A DNA stretch of 64,000 bases, taken from positions 1-64,000 of the forward strand of contig JAFWEP010000006.1 in NCBI GenBank assembly GCA_017512885.1, in the 5' to 3' direction. Every line of letters begins with the position of its first letter. Within the stretch, counting starts at the first letter, position 1. Under the pieces are notes generated by a model. That model was not told the origin of the DNA, searched no databases, and worked only from the letters and a program-made list of their open reading frames with translations. This stretch comes from Erysipelotrichaceae bacterium (GTDB lineage: Bacteria > Bacillota_I > Bacilli_A > Erysipelotrichales > Erysipelotrichaceae). Both the position numbers and the translations under genes were made by a program. This document shows, one piece after another, positions 33,103 through 41,108 of the stretch.

Positions 33103-33852
33103 ATGAGGAAAAAGAGAGCCTGCATCCTTCTTTGGATCCTGTTTGCGGTCCTTCTGGCGGCGCGGATCCTGGTTCAGATGTCCTATTGGATCCTGCTGGC
33201 AGCAGAGAGCTGCGGGCTTTCGTTCGTCCTTCTTCGTGAGAGCGGGATGCCTTCCGGAAAATATGTCCGGCTTTCCTGGCTCTTCGCTCTTCTGAGCACC
33301 TGTGCGTATCTGGGATATCAGAGAGATCCCTGGATCCTGCTGTACGGACTGCGGGCCGGGATCCCGACGCTGCTAAGTTCGCTGGCCGTATTCTCAGTCA
33401 TGGAAAAGCACGAGGAGTATGAGCTCGTCTCCGGCAAAGGGAAACATCCCGTCCTGACCAGTATCCTGATCGCCGTCGCGGCAGGGCTATTCCTTGCGGG
33501 GATCAATCTCCTTTTAGCAGGAGAGGAGATCCGCTTTGCGTTCGATCCGTGGTACCTGTTCCTGTCGCTGAATCCGGCCATTTATGAAGAGATGGCCTGC
33601 CGTTCGGTGTTCATGGCTTTCTGTGCAGGGTATTCCGATGAAGAGATGGATCTCTTTGAGAAGTTCACCATGTATTTTATGATGTGTGTTCCGCATACCG
33701 TGATCCACGGCTATCCGCTGACGGAAACGATCATCCTGTGTGTACTGTTCGGCCTGCCTTTCACCCTGATGCAGCGGAAGCGGGATATCATGACGGCCAT
33801 GATCAGCCACGGCATCGTCGATGCGCTGCGCTTCCTGCTGATCGGTATGTAA
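33103..33852 (+). CDS. CPBP-family intramembrane protease
   Basis: 249 residues, about seven membrane helices. The CPBP (Abi/Rce1-like) motifs are present: NPAIYEEMACRSVFMAF with the EExxxR variant (about 154-170), CVPHTVIHGYPL with the first His pair, and MISHGIVDALRFLL near the C-terminus. In bacteria these often relate to bacteriocin self-immunity or prenyl-protein processing. The start at 33103 is 23 bases after the split membrane gene, with GGGGAACGGG upstream. Confidence 0.8.
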   Translation: MRKKRACILLWILFAVLLAARILVQMSYWILLAAESCGLSFVLLRESGMPSGKYVRLSWLFALLSTCAYLGYQRDPWILLYGLRAGIPTLLSSLAVFSVMEKHEEYELVSGKGKHPVLTSILIAVAAGLFLAGINLLLAGEEIRFAFDPWYLFLSLNPAIYEEMACRSVFMAFCAGYSDEEMDLFEKFTMYFMMCVPHTVIHGYPLTETIILCVLFGLPFTLMQRKRDIMTAMISHGIVDALRFLLIGM

Positions 33853-33863
33853 AAAGCGATCAG

Positions 33864-34165
33864 TCACGATCGCTGCAGCTGATCCATGCAGCGGATGATC
33901 GCGAAGAGCTCTTCCGGCGCTTCCTTCTTGCCGTTCTTTAACCACATGGAACAGAGGGAGAAGTATGTCCCCCAGAAATAGACCATCGAATAAGCGGGAT
34001 AGCGGGAGAGGATCCCGTCTTTTTCTTCGGCGGCCGAAGAGAGCGTGCGGGCTGTCGGCAGGCAGGAGATCCTTTCCGGCAGATCCCAGTGACGCAGGGC
34101 GGTCAGCAGATCGGAATTCCTGTCAAAGAAAGTGATCATGTCCCTGATGAAACGGTCGTCTTCCT
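33864..34165 (-). pseudogene. TetR regulator missing its DNA-binding half
   Basis: About 100 codons match a TetR C-terminal domain: DRFIRDMITFFDRNSDLLTAL, then YPAYSMVYFWGTYFSLCSMWLKNG and EAPEELFAIIRCMDQL. The same ending pattern (WFRSG..ESPEELA) occurs in the TetR at 34365. Upstream the frame runs antisense through an SDR fragment, so the HTH half is gone. It looks like one side of a deletion joining two divergent genes. Confidence 0.7.
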
Positions 34166-34313
34166 CAACAGCAATATGGCCCGCTTCATCTCCGGTGAAC
34201 TGCTCTGTGTCGACTACGGTGCAGTCATCGAGGAACAGGCCGGTCTGGCCAAAGGCGCCACGATCACCTTTGATCAGGTCGTGCAGATGATGAAGGCCAG
34301 AGCCGCAAAATAA
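34150..34313 (+). pseudogene. C-terminal fragment of a short-chain dehydrogenase
   Basis: About 50 codons read VVFLNSNMARFISGELLCVDYG and then end AAK-stop. This is the typical SDR C-terminus in which the substrate loop is followed by SGxxLxVDGG. The cofactor-binding and catalytic parts are missing. It meets the TetR fragment head to head near 34150-34165. A normal terminator follows. Confidence 0.7.
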
Positions 34314-34318
34314 AAACC

Positions 34319-34347
34319 AGGAGGGGCGCATGAGCGCTCCTCTTTTC
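34319..34347 (+). terminator. Terminator of the SDR remnant
   Basis: AGGAGGGGCGC pairs imperfectly with GCGCTCCTCT across ATGA, followed by TTTTCC. Confidence 0.65.
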
Positions 34348-34364
34348 CTTCTGTAAAGAAGTTC

Positions 34365-34856
34365 CTAGAAGGAGATGTCCAACTCCGCCAGCTCTTCCGG
34401 GCTTTCCCTGCAGCCGCTGCGGAACCAGTAAGAGATCAGATTGAAATACGCTCCGGAAGCGGCATAGCAGCGGTAAGGATCGTGATAGATCTCCACACTG
34501 CGCAGGAAGGCTTCATCAAAAGCCTCCTTCAGAAGATAGGAAAGACCGTTCTCCATGAGCAGGGAAACGAGTTCCTTGTGTTTCAGCATATGTCCGGCAA
34601 GATAACGGATGAACTCTTTTCGGGGAGTGGTCCGGAAGTTGAGCGAAGTGTCCTTCAGAAAGGAAGAAGTGATCGTTTCAAAATGCTGCTTCAGGATATC
34701 CTCCAGGGAAGGATAGTTGCGGTAAAAAGAGATCCTGCTGAGACCTGCCGCTTCGCAGAGCTCACTGACCGAGATCTCATCGATCTTCTTTGTCTTCAGC
34801 AGCCGAAGCATCGCTTCGGTCAGCCGGGCTTTTGCATAGGAACGTTTTTGATCCAT
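34365..34856 (-). CDS. TetR/AcrR-family regulator
   Basis: 163 residues from the ATG at 34856, which has GGAG eight bases upstream; a longer frame lacks such a site. The HTH is ARLTEAMLRLLKTKKIDEISVSELCEAAGLSRISFYRNY. The C-terminal half belongs to the same subfamily as the fragment at 33864. It is divergent from the alpha/beta-hydrolase gene at 34973, with paired TGTAACATAT repeats in between. Confidence 0.85.
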   Translation of the reverse strand: MDQKRSYAKARLTEAMLRLLKTKKIDEISVSELCEAAGLSRISFYRNYPSLEDILKQHFETITSSFLKDTSLNFRTTPRKEFIRYLAGHMLKHKELVSLLMENGLSYLLKEAFDEAFLRSVEIYHDPYRCYAASGAYFNLISYWFRSGCRESPEELAELDISF

Positions 34857-34919
34857 GTTACAGACTCCGTATTCCTGTTTCATTTTCAGCAGGGTCCTTG
34901 CCGATGGCAATGCCTCTGC

Positions 34920-34952
34920 TGTAACATATGTAACGTAACAACTGTAACATAT
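34920..34952. promoter_or_regulatory. Repeated TGTAACATAT, candidate TetR site
   Basis: Two copies of TGTAACATAT (34920-34929 and 34943-34952) with further GTAAC units between them, in the divergent gap between a TetR gene and its likely target hydrolase. Confidence 0.5.
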
Positions 34953-34972
34953 AAGAAAGTGAGATACAAGGT

Positions 34973-35893
34973 ATGAGAAAAGTGCTGAAAGTGATCGGTA
35001 TCCTGTTTCTGCTCGTGATCCTGCTGATCATCGCAGTCGGACTCGGGAATGCCTATCTGCCGGTAATACCCGGCAGCTATACCACGAAGACGGAGACGGG
35101 CGGAGAGATCGAAAGGAGATACCTTTCGATGGGAGAACACAAAGTCTCCTCTTTGAGCGTAAAGAGGGAGGACTCCCTGAAGAAGATCCTGGTCTTCTAT
35201 CCTTCGGATCTGAAGGAGTCAGAAAATGCTTATCCGGTCGTCATCTATTCCAACGGGACCGGTCAGAAGGGATCACAGTACAAGAATCTCTACCGTCATC
35301 TGGCATCCTGGGGCTTCATCGTTCTGGCCAATGATGATCCGGAATCCTATTCCGGTCTGCCGGCCGAGAAGACACTGGCCTATATCCTGGAAGAGAACGA
35401 AAAGGAAGGCAGCATCTTCTATCAGAAAGTCGACAGCGAGCGCATCGGGACCTACGGCCATTCGCAGGGCGGGGCAGCTGTATTCAACACGATCACGGCG
35501 CAGGAGCACAGTCCGCTCTACAAGACTGCCGTTTCGCTTTCTCCGACGAACGAAGAACTGGCAGATGCCCTGGGCTGGCACTTTGATCTGAATAAGGTAA
35601 CTATCCCGGTCTTCATCATTGCCGGGACGGAAGGCGAGTTCGAGACGGAGACGGTCATTCCGCTTGAGAAGCTGGAGGAGATGTATGCCAAACTGAATGT
35701 GCCGAAAGCCATGGCCAGAAGGATCGGGGCAGCTCATGCCGATACTCCGAATATTGCCGACGGTTATGTGACAGCCTGGTTCATGTGGCAGCTGCAGGGA
35801 GACGAAGAAGCGGCCAAAGCTTTCTGCGGTACGCAGCCGGAGCTCTTGAACAATCCGCTGTACTGCGATCAGGCGGTGGCAGGACTCGACTGA
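34973..35893 (+). CDS. Membrane-anchored alpha/beta-hydrolase
   Basis: 306 residues. One N-terminal helix (residues about 6-27) anchors an extracytoplasmic hydrolase. The oxyanion region is VVIYSNGTGQKGSQ, the nucleophile elbow is TYGHSQGGAAVFN (about 160-172), the Asp/Glu candidate is in IAGTEGEFETE and the His is in AAHADTPN. It resembles dienelactone-hydrolase or chlorophyllase-like proteins. Likely under control of the divergent TetR protein. A terminator follows. Confidence 0.8.
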   Translation: MRKVLKVIGILFLLVILLIIAVGLGNAYLPVIPGSYTTKTETGGEIERRYLSMGEHKVSSLSVKREDSLKKILVFYPSDLKESENAYPVVIYSNGTGQKGSQYKNLYRHLASWGFIVLANDDPESYSGLPAEKTLAYILEENEKEGSIFYQKVDSERIGTYGHSQGGAAVFNTITAQEHSPLYKTAVSLSPTNEELADALGWHFDLNKVTIPVFIIAGTEGEFETETVIPLEKLEEMYAKLNVPKAMARRIGAAHADTPNIADGYVTAWFMWQLQGDEEAAKAFCGTQPELLNNPLYCDQAVAGLD

Positions 35894-35903
35894 GAGTTCA
35901 GGG

Positions 35904-35929
35904 AAGCCGGAAAGTGACCGGCTTTTTCT
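35904..35929 (+). terminator. Terminator of hydrolase gene
   Basis: AGCCGG / CCGGCT hairpin followed by five T. Confidence 0.85.
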
Positions 35930-36020
35930 GTACAGTTGGGTAATGTATGCGGCGCAGAGGCACAGCACTCCCGGAGGAATGCTATAATGGTCATAGGACG
36001 ATAAGGAGATCAAAAATACA

Positions 36021-37208
36021 ATGAAAAGAAACAGATGGCTGCTTGTGCTTCTGAGCCTCCTGCTGCTGGCAGGCTGCAGCGCCGCATCTTCGGAGAAGGT
36101 CACCAAGGCGGAAGGACTGAAGGAATGCAAGCCCCTGGTCCAGGAATTCTATGCCGGTCTGGCAGATGCCGATCCGGTGCGGATGACGACCACGATGAAC
36201 GGTTCCGTGGCTACGATCTTTACCCGGGACGGAGAGAAGATGCATGTCGAAGACCTGATGAACGGCATGGATTATTATCTCTTCAAGGAGAACGGCAAGA
36301 CCTGGTACATGGCGAAAGGCGAAGAGCCGATGAAAGAGGACGTCATGTACGAATTCACCCAGCAGTCCGTCAACATGGCGCTGTCCCTGTTCGTGACAGG
36401 CATCTTTGAGGCCGAGAGCGAGGAAGGTCTTTCCTTCTCGGCGGTAAAGATGGAGAAAGACGGCACCGTGACCCTGGAAACATCGGTCAAGGCCTCCCAG
36501 GACGGGACCGATGCCGAGATCGCAACGACCGGAACGAAAACGAACGGCAGCGTTACGAACATCACCGTACACTTTTCCTCCGGAGAAACAGTCAACGAAT
36601 ATGTCTATGACTTCGCTTACGATGTGAGCGTCGATCTGCCGGAACATACGATCAAGGACATGTCGCAGTATTATCATCATGTCGAAAGTCCGTATGCGAC
36701 GATGGAAGACTATCTGGCAACGCTGGAAGACCGGAATGATTTCAACTATATCATCTACAGCGATCAGATCGTGACTCTGACGGAGAAGGACGGACGTTAC
36801 TATCAGCTGACGGCAAACATCTCCGAAGAGGAATATCAGGAACTGGAAGCTCTGGATATGGAAGCAGAAGACTATCAGGAGAAGCTCCTGGCTTTCATCG
36901 GGAAACTGGCAGTCACCGACTGTGTAGACTACAGCGATGCAGTACTGTCTGCAGAAGCGATGGGTGAATATGTCGGAAAGAAGGCTACGGAACTTCTGAA
37001 TGACGGATTCGAAAGCATGGGCTATTCGGTCAGTGAGGAAGGCAGCACGATGATCTTCGCGAAGGACGGCATGGAATACGAAGCGGAAGTCACGCTGCCG
37101 GAAGGATTCGATATCGATGCCGATTTCGAGGCTGAGGATCTTGCGGAAGGAACGGTCCTTACCCTGCGCTTCCTCTCGGCCAGCTTCAGCGCCCTGCCTC
37201 TGGAGTAA
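36021..37208 (+). CDS. Lipoprotein with unnamed C-terminal domain
   Basis: 395 residues. Signal peptide with lipobox LLLLAGC (Cys19). Residues ~30-215 are beta-rich, like LolA/DUF-type lipid-binding lipoproteins, but I cannot name the family. Residues ~240-395 share a clear domain with the lipoprotein at 41109: an F/YIG-type helix, then YVGKKATELLNDGFESMGY, and both proteins end in PLE. TATAAT at 35983-35988 and AAGGAG before the ATG. Surface-exposed, function unknown. Confidence 0.75.
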   Translation: MKRNRWLLVLLSLLLLAGCSAASSEKVTKAEGLKECKPLVQEFYAGLADADPVRMTTTMNGSVATIFTRDGEKMHVEDLMNGMDYYLFKENGKTWYMAKGEEPMKEDVMYEFTQQSVNMALSLFVTGIFEAESEEGLSFSAVKMEKDGTVTLETSVKASQDGTDAEIATTGTKTNGSVTNITVHFSSGETVNEYVYDFAYDVSVDLPEHTIKDMSQYYHHVESPYATMEDYLATLEDRNDFNYIIYSDQIVTLTEKDGRYYQLTANISEEEYQELEALDMEAEDYQEKLLAFIGKLAVTDCVDYSDAVLSAEAMGEYVGKKATELLNDGFESMGYSVSEEGSTMIFAKDGMEYEAEVTLPEGFDIDADFEAEDLAEGTVLTLRFLSASFSALPLE

Positions 37209-37227
37209 GCTTCAACATTCATAGAAA

Positions 37228-37258
37228 AAGAAAACAGCCGGGTAGATCCCGGCTGCTT
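37228..37258. terminator. Bidirectional terminator
   Basis: CAGCCGGG / CCCGGCTG with a five-base loop. The minus strand continues TTTTCTTTTTC, serving the membrane-protein gene at 37276. Confidence 0.8.
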
Positions 37259-37275
37259 CTGTGTCTGTTGAAGAG

Positions 37276-37743
37276 TTATTTTCCGTTGACGAACTTTTCT
37301 GCCCAGGCTCCGAACTTATCGCCTAAGAGCACCGGACCGATAAAGGTCGCGATCCAGGCGTAGGGGAAGTTCTGCAGGACACCGGGCAGGATGGCGCTCG
37401 TAGGAGCGCCGCCCAGGAAGCAGGCATTCAGCCAGGTCATGGTCGGCAGGATGAAGCAGGTGTTGACGGTATTGATGACCGCATTGATCAGCAGATTGAA
37501 AGCCGTGCTGCCGGGCTGGGCATTGACCTTCCTGCAGAGGGCTTCTCCTAAGAGGTCGCCGCGGATGAAGGTGGTGATCAGATTGATGACCGCAAAGGAG
37601 AAGAGATAGCCGACGATATTGGTGGCCAGGGGCGGGAAAGACCCGCCGCGGATCACATTCAGGGCACCCATGACCAGCGTGATCATCAGACAGTTCACGG
37701 CGTTGATCGCCAGGTTCTTGAATATTCTTACAGCTTCAGACAT
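37276..37743 (-). CDS. Membrane protein with four helices
   Basis: 155 residues, with four hydrophobic segments (about 10-32, 40-62, 82-105 and 118-140), one of which includes MITLVMGALNVIRGGSFPPLA. Family not recognised. The start at 37743 has GGAGGAT before it, and TATAAT sits at 37783-37788. The longer upstream frame overlaps the TetR gene and is not used. It is co-oriented with and just downstream of a TetR gene, so it may be its regulatory target. Confidence 0.7.
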   Translation of the reverse strand: MSEAVRIFKNLAINAVNCLMITLVMGALNVIRGGSFPPLATNIVGYLFSFAVINLITTFIRGDLLGEALCRKVNAQPGSTAFNLLINAVINTVNTCFILPTMTWLNACFLGGAPTSAILPGVLQNFPYAWIATFIGPVLLGDKFGAWAEKFVNGK

Positions 37744-37846
37744 TATTTGATCCTCCAGATACTTACTACAAGTCCGTTTACTATTATAATCGAAAACAGC
37801 TGTCATGGCCGACTTTCCGCGGAAGATAGCGGGAGGATCTCTTTGA

Positions 37847-38413
37847 TTATTTCTCCTGCCGTTCCCGGTATATGCGCAGGGCAGAGGACGAGATCTCGCC
37901 GAGGTATCTGCCGAGCTCTTCAAGGCTCATATTGTCATTCGCTTCCAGCCATCGGCGGTAGACGGAAATGACTCCGTAGGTATAGAAATCCACATAGGTC
38001 TGAAACTCCCGCTCATTCGCAGCGGAGAGACCCGTAAAAAGATCGGTGACGGTCTTCTTGATGATCTGGTGCACGGTCTCCCAGAAGAATTCATAATTCC
38101 GGTCTTTGGAAAGACTGCGGTACAGACGGATATCTTCCGACATGAGCTCATTCAGGCACTGAAAGAATACATACAGATCATGAGTCTCGGTGAAGAAGCC
38201 TTTCTCCTTCAGCATGTCCTTCAGCTGCTGCACTTTCTCTTTCGCATAGGCGGTGACGATATCTTCGACAGACTGATAATGCAGGTAAAAAGTCTTGCGG
38301 TCGATATCGGCTCTTTCGGCGATCTCCGTGACAGTGATCTTCCTTCCGCTGCCCAGCAGGGAGAAGTAGGCGCTGCGGATCGCTTTTTCGGTCTTCTGGA
38401 ATCTTCGGTCCAT
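37847..38413 (-). CDS. TetR-family regulator (DhaS-like)
   Basis: 188 residues. HTH: KAIRSAYFSLLGSGRKITVTEIAERADIDRKTFYLHYQSVEDI. The C-terminal domain pattern (YGVISVYRRWLEANDNMSLEELGRYL) is that of TetR_C_7/DhaS-like proteins. A GAGGAA site precedes the ATG. Divergent from degV, with a 16-bp dyad in between, and upstream of the four-helix membrane protein. Confidence 0.85.
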   Translation of the reverse strand: MDRRFQKTEKAIRSAYFSLLGSGRKITVTEIAERADIDRKTFYLHYQSVEDIVTAYAKEKVQQLKDMLKEKGFFTETHDLYVFFQCLNELMSEDIRLYRSLSKDRNYEFFWETVHQIIKKTVTDLFTGLSAANEREFQTYVDFYTYGVISVYRRWLEANDNMSLEELGRYLGEISSSALRIYRERQEK

Positions 38414-38505
38414 ATGTTCCTCATTTCTTTCCGGAATGGGCAGTATTTCCCGTTTTCAGGAGTGCTGTCCATTGTATAGTTTCCTTTAAAACAATAAACT
38501 ACGGA

Positions 38506-38521
38506 TGTTGATAAATCAACA
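38506..38521. promoter_or_regulatory. Dyad between TetR gene and degV
   Basis: TGTTGAT and ATCAACA flank two bases, 15 bases upstream of the degV start. Size and place fit a TetR operator. Confidence 0.5.
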
Positions 38522-38535
38522 AGTGAGGAAATACT

Positions 38536-39402
38536 ATGAACTACCTGATCGCTGTAGATGCGGCTGCAGATATCGATGAAGCCTTCTTTACCCAGAACAA
38601 TATCTGTCTCTTCCCGATGGACTATTCGCTGGGAGACGAGATGGTCAGCTGTACGACGATGGAGAGCGAGGAGAAACTGAAGGTCTTTTATCAGGCTCAG
38701 GCAAACGGAGAACTGACCAGGACCTCGCAGATCACTCCCTATCTCTATCGGAAATATGTGATCCCGTACTTAAGGGAAGGGACGTCGATCCTGTACCTGA
38801 CTCTCTCCAGCGGTCTTTCTTCTACCTACGGTTCTGCCTGCAGCGCTGCGAAGAGCCTTCGGGAAGAATACCCGGAAGCGGAGCTCCTGCCGGTAGATAC
38901 GCTGGCGGCGACCGGCGGGATGGGGATCCTGGCTGAGAGAGCCGTACGCAACCGGCAGAAAGGCATGTCTCTGCAGGAGAATGCCGAAGATCTGAAAGAA
39001 GCGGTACGGCATCTGCAGCACTGGTTCCTGGTCAGCGACATGCAGTATCTGAAACGGGGCGGCCGGGTGAGTGCTTCGGCAGCGGCGATCGCTTCGGTAT
39101 TGTCCATCAAGCCGATCCTGCAGATCGACCGGGAAGGAAAGCTTCCCGTGATCGGCAAGGCCCGCGGTACGAAGGCAGCCGTACGTGAACTGTTACGTCA
39201 CTATGAAGAATACTGTCTCCCTGGTGAAGATCCGGTCTACATCTGTCATGCGGATGCACCGGATACTGCAGATCTTCTGGAACAGAAGATCCGGGAACTG
39301 ACGCCGGATGTGACGATCCGCAAGAGACTGCTCTCTCCGATCATCGGAGCGCATACCGGTCCGGGCATGGCCTCCATCATCCATATCGGAAAAGAAAGAT
39401 AA
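38536..39402 (+). CDS. DegV-family fatty-acid-binding protein
   Basis: 288 residues. The DegV hallmarks are present: LTRTSQITP (T/S-Q loop, about 60-68), LTLSSGLSSTYGSA (about 88-101), and YLKRGGRVSASAAAIASVLSIKPIL (about 173-197), which contact the bound fatty acid. Homologues (FakB) hand fatty acids to the FakA kinase for phospholipid synthesis. No fakA is in the window. GTGAGGAAA precedes the ATG. A terminator overlapping the next promoter follows. Confidence 0.9.
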   Translation: MNYLIAVDAAADIDEAFFTQNNICLFPMDYSLGDEMVSCTTMESEEKLKVFYQAQANGELTRTSQITPYLYRKYVIPYLREGTSILYLTLSSGLSSTYGSACSAAKSLREEYPEAELLPVDTLAATGGMGILAERAVRNRQKGMSLQENAEDLKEAVRHLQHWFLVSDMQYLKRGGRVSASAAAIASVLSIKPILQIDREGKLPVIGKARGTKAAVRELLRHYEEYCLPGEDPVYICHADAPDTADLLEQKIRELTPDVTIRKRLLSPIIGAHTGPGMASIIHIGKER

Positions 39403-39403
39403 A

Positions 39404-39440
39404 AGAGATCTCCCTGAGCTGACATGCCGGGGGATCTTTT
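39404..39440 (+). terminator. Terminator of degV
   Basis: AGATCTCCC and GGGGGATCT pair across a 14-base loop, then TTTT. A TATAAT (39440-39445) begins in the T-run and serves the next gene. Confidence 0.6.
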
Positions 39441-39493
39441 ATAATGGTCTTGAAAAGAAGCTTCCTGCCGACGGCAGGATCCGGGAGGATAGG

Positions 39494-40165
39494 ATGGATA
39501 AACAGCTGTTCGTTCAGGCGCTTGTCAAGTTCTTCGGCGGCGTGCTCCTGCTGGGAGCCCTATTATTCCTGCCGGCCGGCACCCTGTACTGGAGAGAAGG
39601 CTGGCTGCTCATGGGCATCCTTTTCGTTCCGATGTTTCTGACCGGACTCTTCATGATGAAGAAGAGCCCGGAACTGCTCCGCAAAAGGCTGAATGTGAGA
39701 GAGGAACAGAGCGAACAGAAGCAGGTCATCCTTTACAGCGGACTGATGTTTCTGGCGGTCTTTCTCACTGCCGGGCTGAACTGCCGCTTCGGCTGGATCG
39801 TGCTGCCGAAGGCAGTATCCTTGATCGCAGCAATCCTCTTCCTTCTGGGGTATCTCCTTTATGCGGAAGTCCTGCGTGAGAATGCCTATCTCTCCAGGAC
39901 GATAGAGGTACAGGAGGGACAGAAAGTGATCGACAGCGGTCTCTACGGGATCGTGCGTCATCCCATGTATATGAGCACGCTGCTGCTGTTTCTGGCGATG
40001 CCACTGGTACTGGGCTCTCCGCTCTCCTTTCTGATCGCTCTGCTCTATATCCCGATCATTGCGAAGCGCATCCGCAATGAGGAGGAAGTCCTGGAAGAGG
40101 GACTGGAAGGATACCGGGAATACAAACAGAAGGTGCGTTACCGGATCATCCCCTTCATCTGGTAA
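39494..40165 (+). CDS. Isoprenylcysteine-carboxylmethyltransferase-like membrane enzyme
   Basis: 223 residues, about five or six helices. The ICMT/PEMT-type signature is at the C-terminus: DSGLYGIVRHPMYMSTLLLFLAMPLVLG (SAM and substrate site), then RIRNEEEVLEEGLEGYREYKQKVRYRIIP. Bacterial members probably methylate lipids or isoprenoids; the target is unknown. GGGAGGAT precedes the ATG and TATAAT sits at 39440. Confidence 0.8.
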   Translation: MDKQLFVQALVKFFGGVLLLGALLFLPAGTLYWREGWLLMGILFVPMFLTGLFMMKKSPELLRKRLNVREEQSEQKQVILYSGLMFLAVFLTAGLNCRFGWIVLPKAVSLIAAILFLLGYLLYAEVLRENAYLSRTIEVQEGQKVIDSGLYGIVRHPMYMSTLLLFLAMPLVLGSPLSFLIALLYIPIIAKRIRNEEEVLEEGLEGYREYKQKVRYRIIPFIW

Positions 40166-40204
40166 ACGGAAACACTTTTCTGTATAGTGATACAGGGGTC
40201 TTTT

Positions 40205-41059
40205 ATGAACGAAGTTACCGCAGAGAAAAGAAGACTGGGTCTGATCGCTATGCTGGGGGCATCGTTCTGTTTTTCTTTGGGCGGACTGCTGATCAAGATC
40301 ATTCCCTGGAATGCCCTGGCCATCAACGGTGTAAGGAATCTCATCGCCTGCATCGTGGTCGGGGTCTATCTGAAGATCATAAAACATCCCCTGAAGATGA
40401 ATCCGACAGTCATGGTCGGAGCTCTTGCCCTGGCAGGAACGACCACTCTCTACTCCCTCGCCAACAAGCTCACTACCGCCGGCAATACCATCATCCTGCA
40501 GTATACGGCTCCGATCTGGATCATCGTCTTCCTGTATCTCTTCTTTCATAAGAAGCCGGATAAGTCTGCCCTGATCACGGTCTTCATCGTCCTGATCGGC
40601 ATCCTCTGTTTCTTCTTTGAAGGTCTTTCGACCGGGAAGTGGCTGGGGGATGCCCTGGCTTTACTGTCAGGTGTCTTTTATGCCGGAGTGTTCCTGATGA
40701 ACAGTTTTGAGAAGGGCGATGCCCTCTCTTCGGTCTTCTTCGGACAGCTGTTCTGCGGGATCTTCCTGTCCCCGCTGGTATTGCGGGAGACCGTATTCAC
40801 GCCCGGAGCCCTGCTGGCAGTATTCCTGTTAGGCAGCGTGCAGGTCGGTCTGGCCTATATCTTCTTTACGACCGGCACAAAGTATACCGAACCGGTCACG
40901 GCATCGATCATCAATGCCATCGAACCGATCCTGAATCCGGTCCTGGTCGCAGTCTTCTATCATGAGACATTGGGGAAGTATTCGCTGATCGGGGCAGCGA
41001 TCGTCATCATCGGGATCCTGCTCTACGATCTGCGTTTAGCCCGGCAGAAGCAGTCATAA
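40205..41059 (+). CDS. EamA (DMT) family transporter
   Basis: 284 residues, ten helices arranged as two EamA repeats. Repeat 1 starts MLGASFCFSLGGLLIKIIPWNALAINGVRNL, and repeat 2 starts ALALLSGVFYAGVFLMN, with the IEPILNPVLVAVFYHE loop typical of the second unit. Drug/metabolite exporter of unknown substrate. The start at 40205 is preferred over GTG 40187, which lies inside a TATAGT box. AGGGG precedes it. Confidence 0.85.
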   Translation: MNEVTAEKRRLGLIAMLGASFCFSLGGLLIKIIPWNALAINGVRNLIACIVVGVYLKIIKHPLKMNPTVMVGALALAGTTTLYSLANKLTTAGNTIILQYTAPIWIIVFLYLFFHKKPDKSALITVFIVLIGILCFFFEGLSTGKWLGDALALLSGVFYAGVFLMNSFEKGDALSSVFFGQLFCGIFLSPLVLRETVFTPGALLAVFLLGSVQVGLAYIFFTTGTKYTEPVTASIINAIEPILNPVLVAVFYHETLGKYSLIGAAIVIIGILLYDLRLARQKQS

Positions 41060-41065
41060 CAAAAG

Positions 41066-41094
41066 AAGGCCTGTCCTTACGGACAGACCTTTTC
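41066..41094. terminator. Bidirectional terminator
   Basis: GGCCTGTCC / GGACAGACC with loop TTAC and trailing TTTTC, between convergent genes. The core CTGTCCTTACGGACAG recurs at 42782. Confidence 0.85.
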
Positions 41095-41108
41095 GTTACA
41101 ACAGTCTT

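Noticed and set aside
34089-34149. N-terminal part of the SDR remnant frame
   Set aside because: These codons are antisense to the TetR fragment and carry no SDR motifs; the real remnant begins near 34150.
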